Part shown: positions 43,291-52,055 of the stretch, piece by piece
Position numbering within the stretch: position 1 is the stretch's first letter
Layout of the letters: each line of letters opens with the position of its first letter
Source: Murimonas intestini
Lineage (GTDB): Bacteria > Bacillota > Clostridia > Lachnospirales > Lachnospiraceae
Assembly: GCF_024622195.1 (NCBI RefSeq)
Contig: NZ_JANKBI010000024.1
Location: forward strand, 17,015 to 81,014
Reading direction: 5' to 3'
DNA: 64,000 bases
Made by a program: the position numbers and the translations under genes
The notes under the pieces: model-generated
Told to the model about the DNA's origin: nothing
Database searches by the model: none
The model's input: the letters and a program-made list of their open reading frames with translations, nothing else

Positions 43291-45573
43291 TTATTCTCCT
43301 TGTATACCGGGGCGCTGTGGGATACCCGGTTCGAATTTCATGTTAAGCTGAATCTTCCCCCTGCTGCCCTGCCTGTAAAGCCTGATCTGGAAGAGATCCT
43401 TGTCCCTGATCTCATATTTCTTTACTTCCGCCTCCATATCCTCCGGGATCTCTATGATACATCCTGACTTCCCGCCCTGAAGGATGATACTGTCTGCTGT
43501 ATGTAAAGGCTCAAACCACGTATTCAGCAGTACCGCCGCGCCGCTTCCCTGACCCAGGACATACTCATCTGTGAGTACAAGCTCACAGGGAGATGCTGAA
43601 TCCAGGCTTCTTCTCCACAGGCTGAAATACTTGTCAAATGACGGCGTCATATCCATAGACAGATGAAGCTCACTCTCATCACCTGTTCCCTCAGGTGTAA
43701 AGAAATACGGCAGTGGATTTACAGGATGAGGATTTTCTGCAAGGCCGACTGGCAGCAGCATATTGTGGAAATCACACATTTTCAGGCTGCGGCTCTGGGC
43801 GCTTCCATAACTCACCATGCCAGGATCCGTAAAGAACTGCTCCCCGTTATACTCCACAAGAAAACTTCCCTTGTCCTCATGATTATGTCCTGCCCCCGCT
43901 TTGTTTCCCGGTACGAAGACTTTCATCTTACCCTCACCGCTGCTTCTGACAGAAGAAACATACCCTGACTGGGACAATCTCACGAATGTCTTTGGATCAT
44001 TGTCCTCCACAGGTATCTCTGAGTCAAGTAAAAAGGAAATAAAATCGTTTGGCATGCCCCCAAGCTCTTCCTTTTTCTTGTGGTACGCATTTACCCAAAG
44101 GCTGTCAGGCCTTAAATAAGCCATCACAGCCAGACCCCTGATATCCCTCGGCTCTGAATAATCGCAGACAGGCAGAAATGCCTTATCCTCCATAGTAGAA
44201 CTCATAGCATCAATATACATATCTGTCCGTCCCAGCTCGCCGGGTACGCAATCCCTGAAATCCTTTCCCAGAGCACGTGCATACCAGAAAAGGCCGCCGC
44301 CGCTGTTGCCCGGCTGGTACAGGAAATATGACACACCCTCGTCCGCCCCTCCGTCAGTGCCTATGGCCTGCTTCATGCTGTCCGCGATATCTCCTGCTGC
44401 CAGATCCATATATGGAACAATGCGGCTGTATTCCTTTGAGAGAACAGCATATGCACTCATCCGGCCGTAGCTGTACCAGGCCAGCTGGTTACATTTAAAG
44501 ATTGAATCATATCTCCAGACTACAGAATTGACCTTAGAAAGCCCTTTTTCCATCATCTGCTTTCGTATCATCTTTTTAGCAGTTTCTGTCAGAAGCTCTC
44601 CTGCACCATCCAGCACAGCGGCCAGATCACTCAATATACTGGACGGTACAAACGCAGAATGCTCCCATATCCCCAGAGGATAGTCAGCGATAAAACCATC
44701 CAGCCAGTTTTCTGTCATCATCAGAGACATGGCATAGCGGGCAGCCAGACGCAGCACCTTTTTATCCTTTTTCAGCAGGGCATACTGCACCAGCTTTTCC
44801 GCGATGCTAAAAGCCATAAACTGTCCTTCATCTCTCTGCCTGCAGAAACGGACATCATCAGCCAGACGCATATAGTCACCTATCATTTCTTCCGGCTTCA
44901 TATCCAGGTACGTGCTTATATTCTCATAGAACACATCTCTTCCGCCTTCGTTCAAATGCTGCCTGTACCTCTCCCTCAGCACTTCCAGCTCTTCTTCCGT
45001 GGCAATCAGCCCGTACTCAGGCCTGAATGACGGCTCATAATCCTCATCTTTTAAGTATCCTTCCCACTTTTCATCAAACTGGGCCTTTAATTTCAGATGC
45101 TCCTCTAACAGCCTGTCATTCTGTACCCCCAGCCAGTTTATCCATCCTGTAGCAGGCATACGTGTAGTATTTCCGATGGAAATTGTTATTCTTGTGATCT
45201 TTACGGCTCCATCCAGAGAGAGGACGAGTTCTTTTTTCCCCGCCCCATCTGCCTGAGCGGACTTTACACCCAGTTCTGTATCTGCTGACAGCCGTAAAAA
45301 ACCATTATCGGGAACTACTGCCGCCAGGATGAGACTATCATATCCATCCACACATAAATCCTCATAGTCTCTGTAAATGACAGCTCCTGTGCCGTCCTCT
45401 GCCGTTTTGCTCCACTCATACGGAACATAACACCAGTACTGATTCACTTTCACGCCTGCTGCCCCGTTGTCTGCTATCTTCCATTCTTTCAGCCCGCTCA
45501 CAGCAGGATCCCAGAACGGCTCCACCATCGCTTCTCCCACATGGTACCGGAATGGTACAGTCTTCTCTGCCAT
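43291..45573 (-). CDS. Heparinase II/III-like polysaccharide lyase
   Basis: The product is 760 residues without a signal peptide, so it probably acts on imported oligosaccharides. An alpha-helical toroid region (about 170-450) is followed by the beta-sandwich, with AGHNHEDKGSFLVEYNGE near 561 and F-F-T-D-P-G-M-V-S-Y-G near 580. These are the signature of heparinase II/III-type lyases, which cleave uronate glycosides by beta-elimination and leave an unsaturated uronate. The neighbouring GH88 acts on exactly such products. The exact polymer (heparan-like, alginate-like or other) is not readable. Confidence 0.85.
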   Translation of the reverse strand: MAEKTVPFRYHVGEAMVEPFWDPAVSGLKEWKIADNGAAGVKVNQYWCYVPYEWSKTAEDGTGAVIYRDYEDLCVDGYDSLILAAVVPDNGFLRLSADTELGVKSAQADGAGKKELVLSLDGAVKITRITISIGNTTRMPATGWINWLGVQNDRLLEEHLKLKAQFDEKWEGYLKDEDYEPSFRPEYGLIATEEELEVLRERYRQHLNEGGRDVFYENISTYLDMKPEEMIGDYMRLADDVRFCRQRDEGQFMAFSIAEKLVQYALLKKDKKVLRLAARYAMSLMMTENWLDGFIADYPLGIWEHSAFVPSSILSDLAAVLDGAGELLTETAKKMIRKQMMEKGLSKVNSVVWRYDSIFKCNQLAWYSYGRMSAYAVLSKEYSRIVPYMDLAAGDIADSMKQAIGTDGGADEGVSYFLYQPGNSGGGLFWYARALGKDFRDCVPGELGRTDMYIDAMSSTMEDKAFLPVCDYSEPRDIRGLAVMAYLRPDSLWVNAYHKKKEELGGMPNDFISFLLDSEIPVEDNDPKTFVRLSQSGYVSSVRSSGEGKMKVFVPGNKAGAGHNHEDKGSFLVEYNGEQFFTDPGMVSYGSAQSRSLKMCDFHNMLLPVGLAENPHPVNPLPYFFTPEGTGDESELHLSMDMTPSFDKYFSLWRRSLDSASPCELVLTDEYVLGQGSGAAVLLNTWFEPLHTADSIILQGGKSGCIIEIPEDMEAEVKKYEIRDKDLFQIRLYRQGSRGKIQLNMKFEPGIPQRPGIQGE

Positions 45574-45623
45574 AATTATCTCCTTCTATTTGGCTTTGGT
45601 AAATACACAGGCCTGCTGTATAC

Positions 45624-46760
45624 TTACCAGTAAGGTTTAAAATCATCCATGTATCTGAGCAGCGCTTCCATATAGAAATAATCCCCAAAGCTGGTGCAAT
45701 GTCCTAACCCATTGGACTGCATTAAAAATCCGCTGCTCTCCATATCATTATTCTGATAGGCGGGTTCTAAAAGCCTGCTAAGGATCCTGGCACCCTCATC
45801 CCTGAACTTTTCTGCCCCCCTGTATTTGCCCAGCTCATGAAATGCACACGCTGCTATGGCCGCGGCTGAGCTGTCACGCTTTTTCTCCCGGCCGTCAGGA
45901 AGCCTGAAATCCCATGGCGGTACAGGATCCTGTCCGTCCTTCCCGGTCTCTTCCAGGAATCTGTCCCCAAGAGCCGCAGAAGCCTCCAGGTATTTCTCTT
46001 CACCTGTATACCTGTATGCAAGCGCGAACCCGTAGACAGCCCATGTCAGCCCTCTGGCCCAGAATGACCCGGTCTGGTAGCCGCAGTGATTCACTTCCCC
46101 CACAGGAACACCTGCCGCTTCCATATACTGGTATCCGTGACAGACTGACCCGTCCGGGCGTATGAAATTTTCAAGTGTTTTATCTGCATGCATTACTGCT
46201 ATCTTCTTATAAAACGGATTTCCCGTCTCTTTCCATGCAAAGAACAGAAGAGGCAGGTTCATCATGCAGTCTATAATTGCCAGGCCGGCATTATGCTGAT
46301 TCCACACATCGCACCTGCCCCAGGCCCTGATCATCCCGCAATCCAGATTCATCCGCTTGGCCAGCTCATCTGCAGCCTTTATAGACAGAATACGGTACTC
46401 ATCATTTCCTGTTTCTTTATAAACACCTGTTGAAAACAGAGTATACAAAAAACCCAGATCATGCATTGTGTCCATAGGTGTATCAAAAATCTTGCTCCTG
46501 TATGCCTCCTGATACCCTTTCACCCACTCCAGATATTCCTGCTCCCTTGTCTTATGGTAGGCCAGCAGGGCTTCCCCTGTGAAAAAGGAAGTCATCCATG
46601 TCCCGATATGTGTAAACGGCAGATATACATCATGCCTGAAATAATATCCGTCAGAGCACGCAGCGTACTCTGCAGGTGTTTCCGGCATTTCCCGCATTGT
46701 ATTATGTATTTTTACGAGACATTTTTCAAAAGCTTCTTGATATTTACTCATTTTTCTCAC
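45624..46760 (-). CDS. GH88 unsaturated glucuronyl hydrolase
   Basis: The product is about 378 residues from GTG at 46760 (or 375 from ATG at 46751); the GTG overlaps the upstream stop as GTGA. The alpha/alpha-barrel carries the two family aspartates in T-M-H-D-L-G-F (about 101) and in IIDCMMNLPLLFFA (about 163). H-C-G-Y-Q-T-G-S-F-W-A-R-G-L-T-W also matches. GH88 enzymes hydrate the 4,5-double bond of unsaturated uronates left by polysaccharide lyases, here probably the heparinase-like enzyme encoded next. It is probably cytoplasmic. Confidence 0.9.
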   Translation of the reverse strand: MRKMSKYQEAFEKCLVKIHNTMREMPETPAEYAACSDGYYFRHDVYLPFTHIGTWMTSFFTGEALLAYHKTREQEYLEWVKGYQEAYRSKIFDTPMDTMHDLGFLYTLFSTGVYKETGNDEYRILSIKAADELAKRMNLDCGMIRAWGRCDVWNQHNAGLAIIDCMMNLPLLFFAWKETGNPFYKKIAVMHADKTLENFIRPDGSVCHGYQYMEAAGVPVGEVNHCGYQTGSFWARGLTWAVYGFALAYRYTGEEKYLEASAALGDRFLEETGKDGQDPVPPWDFRLPDGREKKRDSSAAAIAACAFHELGKYRGAEKFRDEGARILSRLLEPAYQNNDMESSGFLMQSNGLGHCTSFGDYFYMEALLRYMDDFKPYW

Positions 46761-48211
46761 TCTCTAAAATGTATTTTGAGACAATTTGAAAATTCGCAGG
46801 GCATTTTATCGGGCAGCTGCACATTTAAGATTCCCAGGTCCTTGTCAAACGGCACATCACCATAACCCAGAAGCTGTACACGCTTTACCTCAGATGAATC
46901 CCTAAGTTCATGCAGCACAGCATTGCTGCCCTTTCCCATGAGGAATGCATATACCACATCTGCTTTCCCGGTATACCTGACATCATACCTTGTCCATTGG
47001 GCTGCCTTCTCCGCCTCAATGTGGGTCAACCCTTCCCCGTATACCTCATACGGTCTTGTTTCATAGATTCCTTCCCCGCAGACTGCCATCCACTCAGCTG
47101 TCTTTTCCAGGGTGAACCTGCTCTCATCATCAATGGTACCATCCGGCCGCTGCGGAATGTTCAAAAGAAGATTTCCATTCTTAGATACAATATCCACCAG
47201 CAAGTCTGTAACCTGCCTGGCTGTCTTATATTCAGCACGGACATCGTAGAACCAGTGCCCCAGGCAGGTATCAGTCTGCCATGGTTCCTCCCTGACCTGT
47301 TCATCCGTACTTCTCTCAAAGTCCAGGAGTCCTATTTTATAAAATTCCTCTCTGGCATCCTTATGCAGGTACACAGATTCATTCCTGCCATATTTAGATT
47401 CACTTGAATTATAGAGGTGTGCCGCCATGGACAAGCCGGGCAGGTATGTCTTGTCATGTGTATCCGCATAATTCCTGTAGAAAGGCAGCGCTCCGTCAGA
47501 ATATAATATCTCCGGTTCATACATATCCACAGCCTCTTTTACCGCCTCATACCATCTCGGATACCAGTTCTCATCCCAGGTATAATGCCTTCTGGTATGG
47601 CCCGGCAGAGTCGTATACTTATTGTCCAGATAATAATCCTGATATTCCGGGTCATTGCCGTCATAGGGCACCCCCGCATAAGGTCCCGTCCTGTCACACA
47701 TCTTGTTTGTGTTAAACCATTCAAAGCAGGCGCCGTGGTGCTCTGACATGCCAAAGTGCAGTCCCTTATCAATTGCAGCCTTCTTCCAGAGCCCCACGAT
47801 ATCCTTTTGAGGCCCCATATTCACACTGTTGAACCTGTTCTTTTTAGAATCGTAGTTAAAGAAATTGTCATGGTGCATAGCCTGGGCCAGGAAATACCTG
47901 GCTCCGGCTTTCTTATACAGTTCCATCAGTTCCTGAGGATCGAAATTCTCGGCTTTCCAGAGTTTCACGATATCCTTATATCCAAACTTTGAGGGATGTC
48001 CATAGTGCCTCAGATGGTACAGATACTGCTGGCTGCCTTCAATATACATATTCCTGGCATACCAGTCCCCGTACATAGGTACGGACTGGGGACCCCAGTG
48101 AGACCATATGCCAAACTTTGCGTCCCGGAACCACTCCGGACATCTGAACTTGTAAAGTGAATCAAACTCTGCCTTAAAACTTCCCTCTTTTATTTCGTAC
48201 TGATTTCCCAT
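46757..48211 (-). CDS. GH29 alpha-L-fucosidase (upstream copy)
   Basis: The product is 484 residues without a signal peptide. It shows W-F-R-D-A-K-F-G-I-W-S-H-W-G-P-Q-S-V-P (about 20-40), M-S-E-H-H-G-A-C-F-E-W-F, the likely nucleophile Asp in PEILYSDGALPF (about 237), and N-G-N-L-L-L-N-I-P near 345. It overlaps the GH88 gene by 4 nt. The W-S-H-W-G form and the H-H-G-A loop differ from the GH29 at 37456-38862, which suggests separate subfamilies. Some GH29 members act on other 6-deoxy sugars, so fucose is likely but not certain. Confidence 0.9.
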   Translation of the reverse strand: MGNQYEIKEGSFKAEFDSLYKFRCPEWFRDAKFGIWSHWGPQSVPMYGDWYARNMYIEGSQQYLYHLRHYGHPSKFGYKDIVKLWKAENFDPQELMELYKKAGARYFLAQAMHHDNFFNYDSKKNRFNSVNMGPQKDIVGLWKKAAIDKGLHFGMSEHHGACFEWFNTNKMCDRTGPYAGVPYDGNDPEYQDYYLDNKYTTLPGHTRRHYTWDENWYPRWYEAVKEAVDMYEPEILYSDGALPFYRNYADTHDKTYLPGLSMAAHLYNSSESKYGRNESVYLHKDAREEFYKIGLLDFERSTDEQVREEPWQTDTCLGHWFYDVRAEYKTARQVTDLLVDIVSKNGNLLLNIPQRPDGTIDDESRFTLEKTAEWMAVCGEGIYETRPYEVYGEGLTHIEAEKAAQWTRYDVRYTGKADVVYAFLMGKGSNAVLHELRDSSEVKRVQLLGYGDVPFDKDLGILNVQLPDKMPCEFSNCLKIHFRE

Positions 48212-48248
48212 CCTGCACCTCTCGTCAATTTAATTTATATAGCAGCGC

Positions 48249-49922
48249 TTAACCCACTTTTTCCTGGGCTGCTGCCTTGAATTCCTCGTTTATCGCCATG
48301 TATTCCGGTGAATTCGTAATGCTTTCCACGTAGCTGTTCCATCCATCCAGATCTACAACTCCCATTATATACTGGGCTATCATATCATTGCAATCTGCAA
48401 TCAAGGTACTCCATGAATTATTGTAGGTCTCGGAGATCAAATTGTTAGTAGGGCTGACAAGACCCATCTTCTGTACCTCCTCCTCTGTTGCCTTTTTCAG
48501 TTCATAAGCCCTGTCGATGGCCTCCGCAGAACAGTTCTTTTCTTTAAACTTCTGTTCCACGATATCAAAATTATCTTTTAAGAATATCTGGTTCCAGCCG
48601 CCCACATAACCTTCCTGCCTGGCAGTCTTCTGCTCATCACTGATAACGCGCTCACCATCCACCATGTCATAATGGAGGCCTTCCACACCATTCATAAGAA
48701 TGTCCATATATTCTTCATCTGTTGTATTAAAAATCTCCATGATCTTACGGATCTTAGCCTCAGAACATCCTGCATTTATTGCTATACATTCTCCATAACC
48801 CAGGGAATGAAGGCATAAGGAATATCCCTTGGGCCCTTCCACAGGCATCAGACACCACGCTTCATAAGTATCAGGTGTGTTCTTGTCAAATACTTTATTA
48901 GACACCTTATCCTCAGACTGGTTCCAGTTATACCATGCATTCAGATTGGCAACTGATTTGCCTGCCCTCCAGCTGGACACTTCTGACTGGTTCAGGATAA
49001 ATTCCGGATCTATTGCCCCCGCATCATATAAGTCCTTCATCCAATTCATAAAATCAATATATCCCTCTGCAAACGGCTGGTAGACAAAATTTCCTTCCTC
49101 ATCCAGTCCCCACTGTCCCTGACCTGTAAAAGCAGTGGCAAAACCGGCTACTCTGACATCATTGAAGTCCGGAGTGGAAAATTCCAGAGCATACAGGCCG
49201 GATGCCTCTGAAAGCCCGAGCAGCCATTCTTTAAGTTCTTCCATTGTTTTTGGCTCTTCTTCATACCCGTATTCCTTCATCAGATCTCTTCTCACACAGA
49301 TTCCTGAATTGGGGGCTACCTCTGAAATACTTCTTGGAAGGATATATGTATGCCCTTTGTACTTTGTATTCTCCCATACCTCATCGGACCATTCCTTCAT
49401 GACTCTGTTATTCTCCACCAGCTTTTCATCAAACAGGTAAGGATCCATATTGACAAACATTCCTGAATTTACTGCCTGTGCAAACACAGGATAGTAAAAA
49501 CCTCCGTTATTAGAAGACATGACCTGAACAACATCCGGAATATCTTGTGCCTTCCCTGATGCCAGCAGAGTATTCAGCTTCTGGGCATAATCCTTATAAG
49601 AAACCCATTCGATCTCAAGATCAACGTCAAAATATTCCTCCCAATACTGTTCCATGCTGCTGTTCTGCTTCGGTCCGAATCCCCAGTCAACTCCCATCAC
49701 AGTGATAGTGCCGATATCTTCCCCGGAGTCTGTCGGAGCTGCAGACTGTGTATCCGTCTCTTTGTCTGTGGCAGCTTCTTTTTCTTCAGTTCCTTTTTCT
49801 GTGTTTTCCTCTTTGGCACTCTCCGCCTTTACTGTTTCCTCTCCCTTGGAGCACCCTGCCAGTGCGGAGACTGCCAGTGCTGCTGTCAGCATGAGTGCTG
49901 TGAATTTCCTTAAATCCTTCAT
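48249..49922 (-). CDS. LplA-type carbohydrate-binding lipoprotein
   Basis: The product is 557 residues. The lipobox A-L-A-G-C (Cys about 23) is followed by a Glu/Lys/Thr-rich linker of about 45 residues. The mature part has I-T-V-M-G-V-D-W-G-F and the long LplA-like layout for binding oligosaccharides. It lies directly behind its LplB and LplC permeases and ahead of the fucosidase gene. It is the primary receptor of the importer. Confidence 0.9.
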   Translation of the reverse strand: MKDLRKFTALMLTAALAVSALAGCSKGEETVKAESAKEENTEKGTEEKEAATDKETDTQSAAPTDSGEDIGTITVMGVDWGFGPKQNSSMEQYWEEYFDVDLEIEWVSYKDYAQKLNTLLASGKAQDIPDVVQVMSSNNGGFYYPVFAQAVNSGMFVNMDPYLFDEKLVENNRVMKEWSDEVWENTKYKGHTYILPRSISEVAPNSGICVRRDLMKEYGYEEEPKTMEELKEWLLGLSEASGLYALEFSTPDFNDVRVAGFATAFTGQGQWGLDEEGNFVYQPFAEGYIDFMNWMKDLYDAGAIDPEFILNQSEVSSWRAGKSVANLNAWYNWNQSEDKVSNKVFDKNTPDTYEAWCLMPVEGPKGYSLCLHSLGYGECIAINAGCSEAKIRKIMEIFNTTDEEYMDILMNGVEGLHYDMVDGERVISDEQKTARQEGYVGGWNQIFLKDNFDIVEQKFKEKNCSAEAIDRAYELKKATEEEVQKMGLVSPTNNLISETYNNSWSTLIADCNDMIAQYIMGVVDLDGWNSYVESITNSPEYMAINEEFKAAAQEKVG

Positions 49923-49957
49923 TCTTCTTCCTCCTAAAATTTTTATTTATATGTAAA

Positions 49958-50854
49958 TTAGCCTTTCACCGCTCCCACCATCACACCTTTTGCAAAGTGT
50001 TTCTGCAGGAACGGGTATACACACAGGATGGGCACTACTGCAACTACTACTGTTGCCATCTTCGTAATTTCCTCCGGCACAGCCGTTGACAGATTGCTGG
50101 CCACATCCAGTACGTCTGAGATATTAGATGCCAGCACTATCTTCTGCAGGAACACCTGAAGAGGAAGCATGGCAGTCTTTGTGATATACATCACAGCGCT
50201 GAAATACGTATTCCAGTATGATACAGCCCCAAAAAGGGTAAATGTAGCGAGCATTGCCTTAGACAGAGGCAGTACTATCCTGGTAAATATCCTCAGGGTA
50301 CCGCAGCCGTCTATCTCCGCAGCCTCCTCCAGTTCTGCAGGCAGTCCCTGGAAAAAGGATTTCATTACCATTACATTCCATGCACTGCAGGCTCCCGGCA
50401 GGATGCATGCCCACAATGAATTGATAAGCCCCAGATTGCTCATGTTTATGTAACCCGGAATCATTCCGGCTCCAAAAAGCATTGTAAACATAACCAGCTT
50501 ATTAAGTATATTTCTTCCCGGAAGCGTATTCTTTGACAGCATATATCCAAGCCCTGCATTAAAGATAACGCTTAAGGGTGTGCCGATCAGGGTGATAAAC
50601 AGTGTAGATCTCAGTGCATCCAGAAAACCGCTCCCTGTGAGTACATACTCATAAGCATCCAGAGACCATTTCTCAGGCCACAGTATAAACTTTCCTGCCT
50701 CATAGACAGTTGCATCTGTAAAGGAAACCATTACAATATAGATAAATGGGACGATCATGACTGCGGCAAGTAAAAATAATATAAAGTTTAAGACTGACTG
50801 GCCCAGTAAGGTCTTAGCCCTCATGCCCATTTTCTTTTTCTCTTTTTTCTTCAT
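49958..50854 (-). CDS. Sugar ABC permease, LplC type
   Basis: The product is 298 residues from ATG at 50854, preceded by AAGGAGGAA; an upstream GTG/ATG frame at 50890 would overlap the other permease gene. It has about six helices, an EAA loop E-A-A-E-I-D-G-C-G-T-L-R-I-F (about 187) and the C-terminus F-A-K-G-V-M-V-G-A-V-K-G typical of LplC/YtcQ-partner permeases. It pairs with the LplB protein encoded just upstream. No ATPase gene is linked. Confidence 0.92.
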   Translation of the reverse strand: MKKKEKKKMGMRAKTLLGQSVLNFILFLLAAVMIVPFIYIVMVSFTDATVYEAGKFILWPEKWSLDAYEYVLTGSGFLDALRSTLFITLIGTPLSVIFNAGLGYMLSKNTLPGRNILNKLVMFTMLFGAGMIPGYINMSNLGLINSLWACILPGACSAWNVMVMKSFFQGLPAELEEAAEIDGCGTLRIFTRIVLPLSKAMLATFTLFGAVSYWNTYFSAVMYITKTAMLPLQVFLQKIVLASNISDVLDVASNLSTAVPEEITKMATVVVAVVPILCVYPFLQKHFAKGVMVGAVKG

Positions 50855-50873
50855 CTTAACTGCTTCCTCCTTC

Positions 50874-51821
50874 TTAGAAAACACCGTCATACCCTTTGCG
50901 GGTCACTAACCAGTTAGTCAGTACCACAAGGAATGTATTCACTACTGATTTGAACATACCCACTGCCGTGGTATAGCTGTACTGAGTTGAACCTGACGCA
51001 ATTCCATAGTTGTATATAAATAGTTCAAATACTTCCGTCTGTGACCTGTTCATTGCATTTGAAACCAGCAGGATCTGCTCAAAATCCACAGATATTATAC
51101 TGCCCATCTTCAGTACCAGCATGACTACAACTGTCGGCATAATACAGGGAATGGTTATTTTTATCATCTGCTGAATCTTGTTTGCCCCGTCTATCCTGGC
51201 AGCCTCATACATCTCCTGGTCAATTCCTGTAATGGCCGCCAGATACACGATAGAGCCCCAGCCAATACCTTTCCAGACAGACTGAAGGACTATGATGGGA
51301 TATGTCCAGCCTGTATCAAATAAAAAAGCGTGGGCATCTCCCCCCATCTCCATGATTAATTTGTTAACTGCCCCCTGTTCCTTTGACAGCAGCAGAAAGG
51401 TAAGACTGGCAATAATTGGCCAGGATATAAAATGCGGCAGGTAAACTGCCGTCTGTATGGATTTCTTATACTTCTGGCATCGTACCTCATTCAGCAGCAG
51501 GGCCAGTATGATAGGAGCCGGAAATGTCAAAAGTGACAGGCCGCTGATTATCAGGGTATTCTTCAGCATCAGATAAAACTTCGGATCTGAAAACAGCTTT
51601 TCAAAATGCTTTAGCCCCACCCACCTGCTGCCAAGTATTCCAAGATGAGGGTCAAATTCCTGAAAAGCCATCAGAAGACCTCTCATTGGAAGATAACTAA
51701 ACATAACAAGAATGATCATTCCGGGGACCCCCAGAAAATAGAACCACCTGTGGGCATATACCCTTTGCCCGAGGGTCTTTTTAGAAACAGCCGCTTCCCC
51801 GCCGCTTTTTACTTTTGACAT
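50874..51821 (-). CDS. Sugar ABC permease, LplB type
   Basis: The product is 315 residues. The first helix region is F-Y-F-L-G-V-P-G-M-I-I-L-V-M-F-S-Y-L-P, followed by A-F-Q-E-F-D-P and W-V-G-L-K-H-F-E (about 65). The EAA loop is E-A-A-R-I-D-G-A-N-K-I-Q-Q-M (about 212). It closely resembles the partial permease at the left end of the window. It is the first gene of the nine-gene operon, behind the promoter at 51893-51920. Confidence 0.93.
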   Translation of the reverse strand: MSKVKSGGEAAVSKKTLGQRVYAHRWFYFLGVPGMIILVMFSYLPMRGLLMAFQEFDPHLGILGSRWVGLKHFEKLFSDPKFYLMLKNTLIISGLSLLTFPAPIILALLLNEVRCQKYKKSIQTAVYLPHFISWPIIASLTFLLLSKEQGAVNKLIMEMGGDAHAFLFDTGWTYPIIVLQSVWKGIGWGSIVYLAAITGIDQEMYEAARIDGANKIQQMIKITIPCIMPTVVVMLVLKMGSIISVDFEQILLVSNAMNRSQTEVFELFIYNYGIASGSTQYSYTTAVGMFKSVVNTFLVVLTNWLVTRKGYDGVF

Positions 51822-51892
51822 TACTTCTCCTCCTTTATCTTAGGCTGCCGCCTGATACCGCCGCTCAGGCTCAGTGCCGTTGCTTTGGGTTC

Positions 51893-51985
51893 ATTATAGG
51901 AAATTTAGGCAGATAGTCAATGAATCAGAAGCACATACTTTTAATTAGTGCAAAGATTTGAAATTTTTAAAAATTAGTATGCTTT
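51893..51985 (-). promoter_or_regulatory. Promoter of the nine-gene operon with YesN-like half-sites
   Basis: On the minus strand -35 TTGACT (51915-51920) and -10 TATAAT (51893-51898) are 16 bp apart. Upstream, the plus strand carries ACATACTTTT (from 51933) and GTATGCTTTT (from 51976), about 44 bp apart. They resemble the GTATACTTTT repeats of the other YesN-linked promoter. The half-site role is inferred. Confidence 0.5.
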
Positions 51986-52055
51986 TATTTTATTTTTGCT
52001 GTTTTTGTGCTAAAGTTTAATTATTAAAACCATAATGAAAGGAACAAGATCAGAC

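Noticed and set aside
43291..45573. Calling the lyase locus a heparin or heparan-sulfate utilization system
   Set aside because: The heparinase II/III fold covers lyases for several uronate polymers. No sulfatase or sulfatase maturase is in the window, so the specific substrate is not supported.
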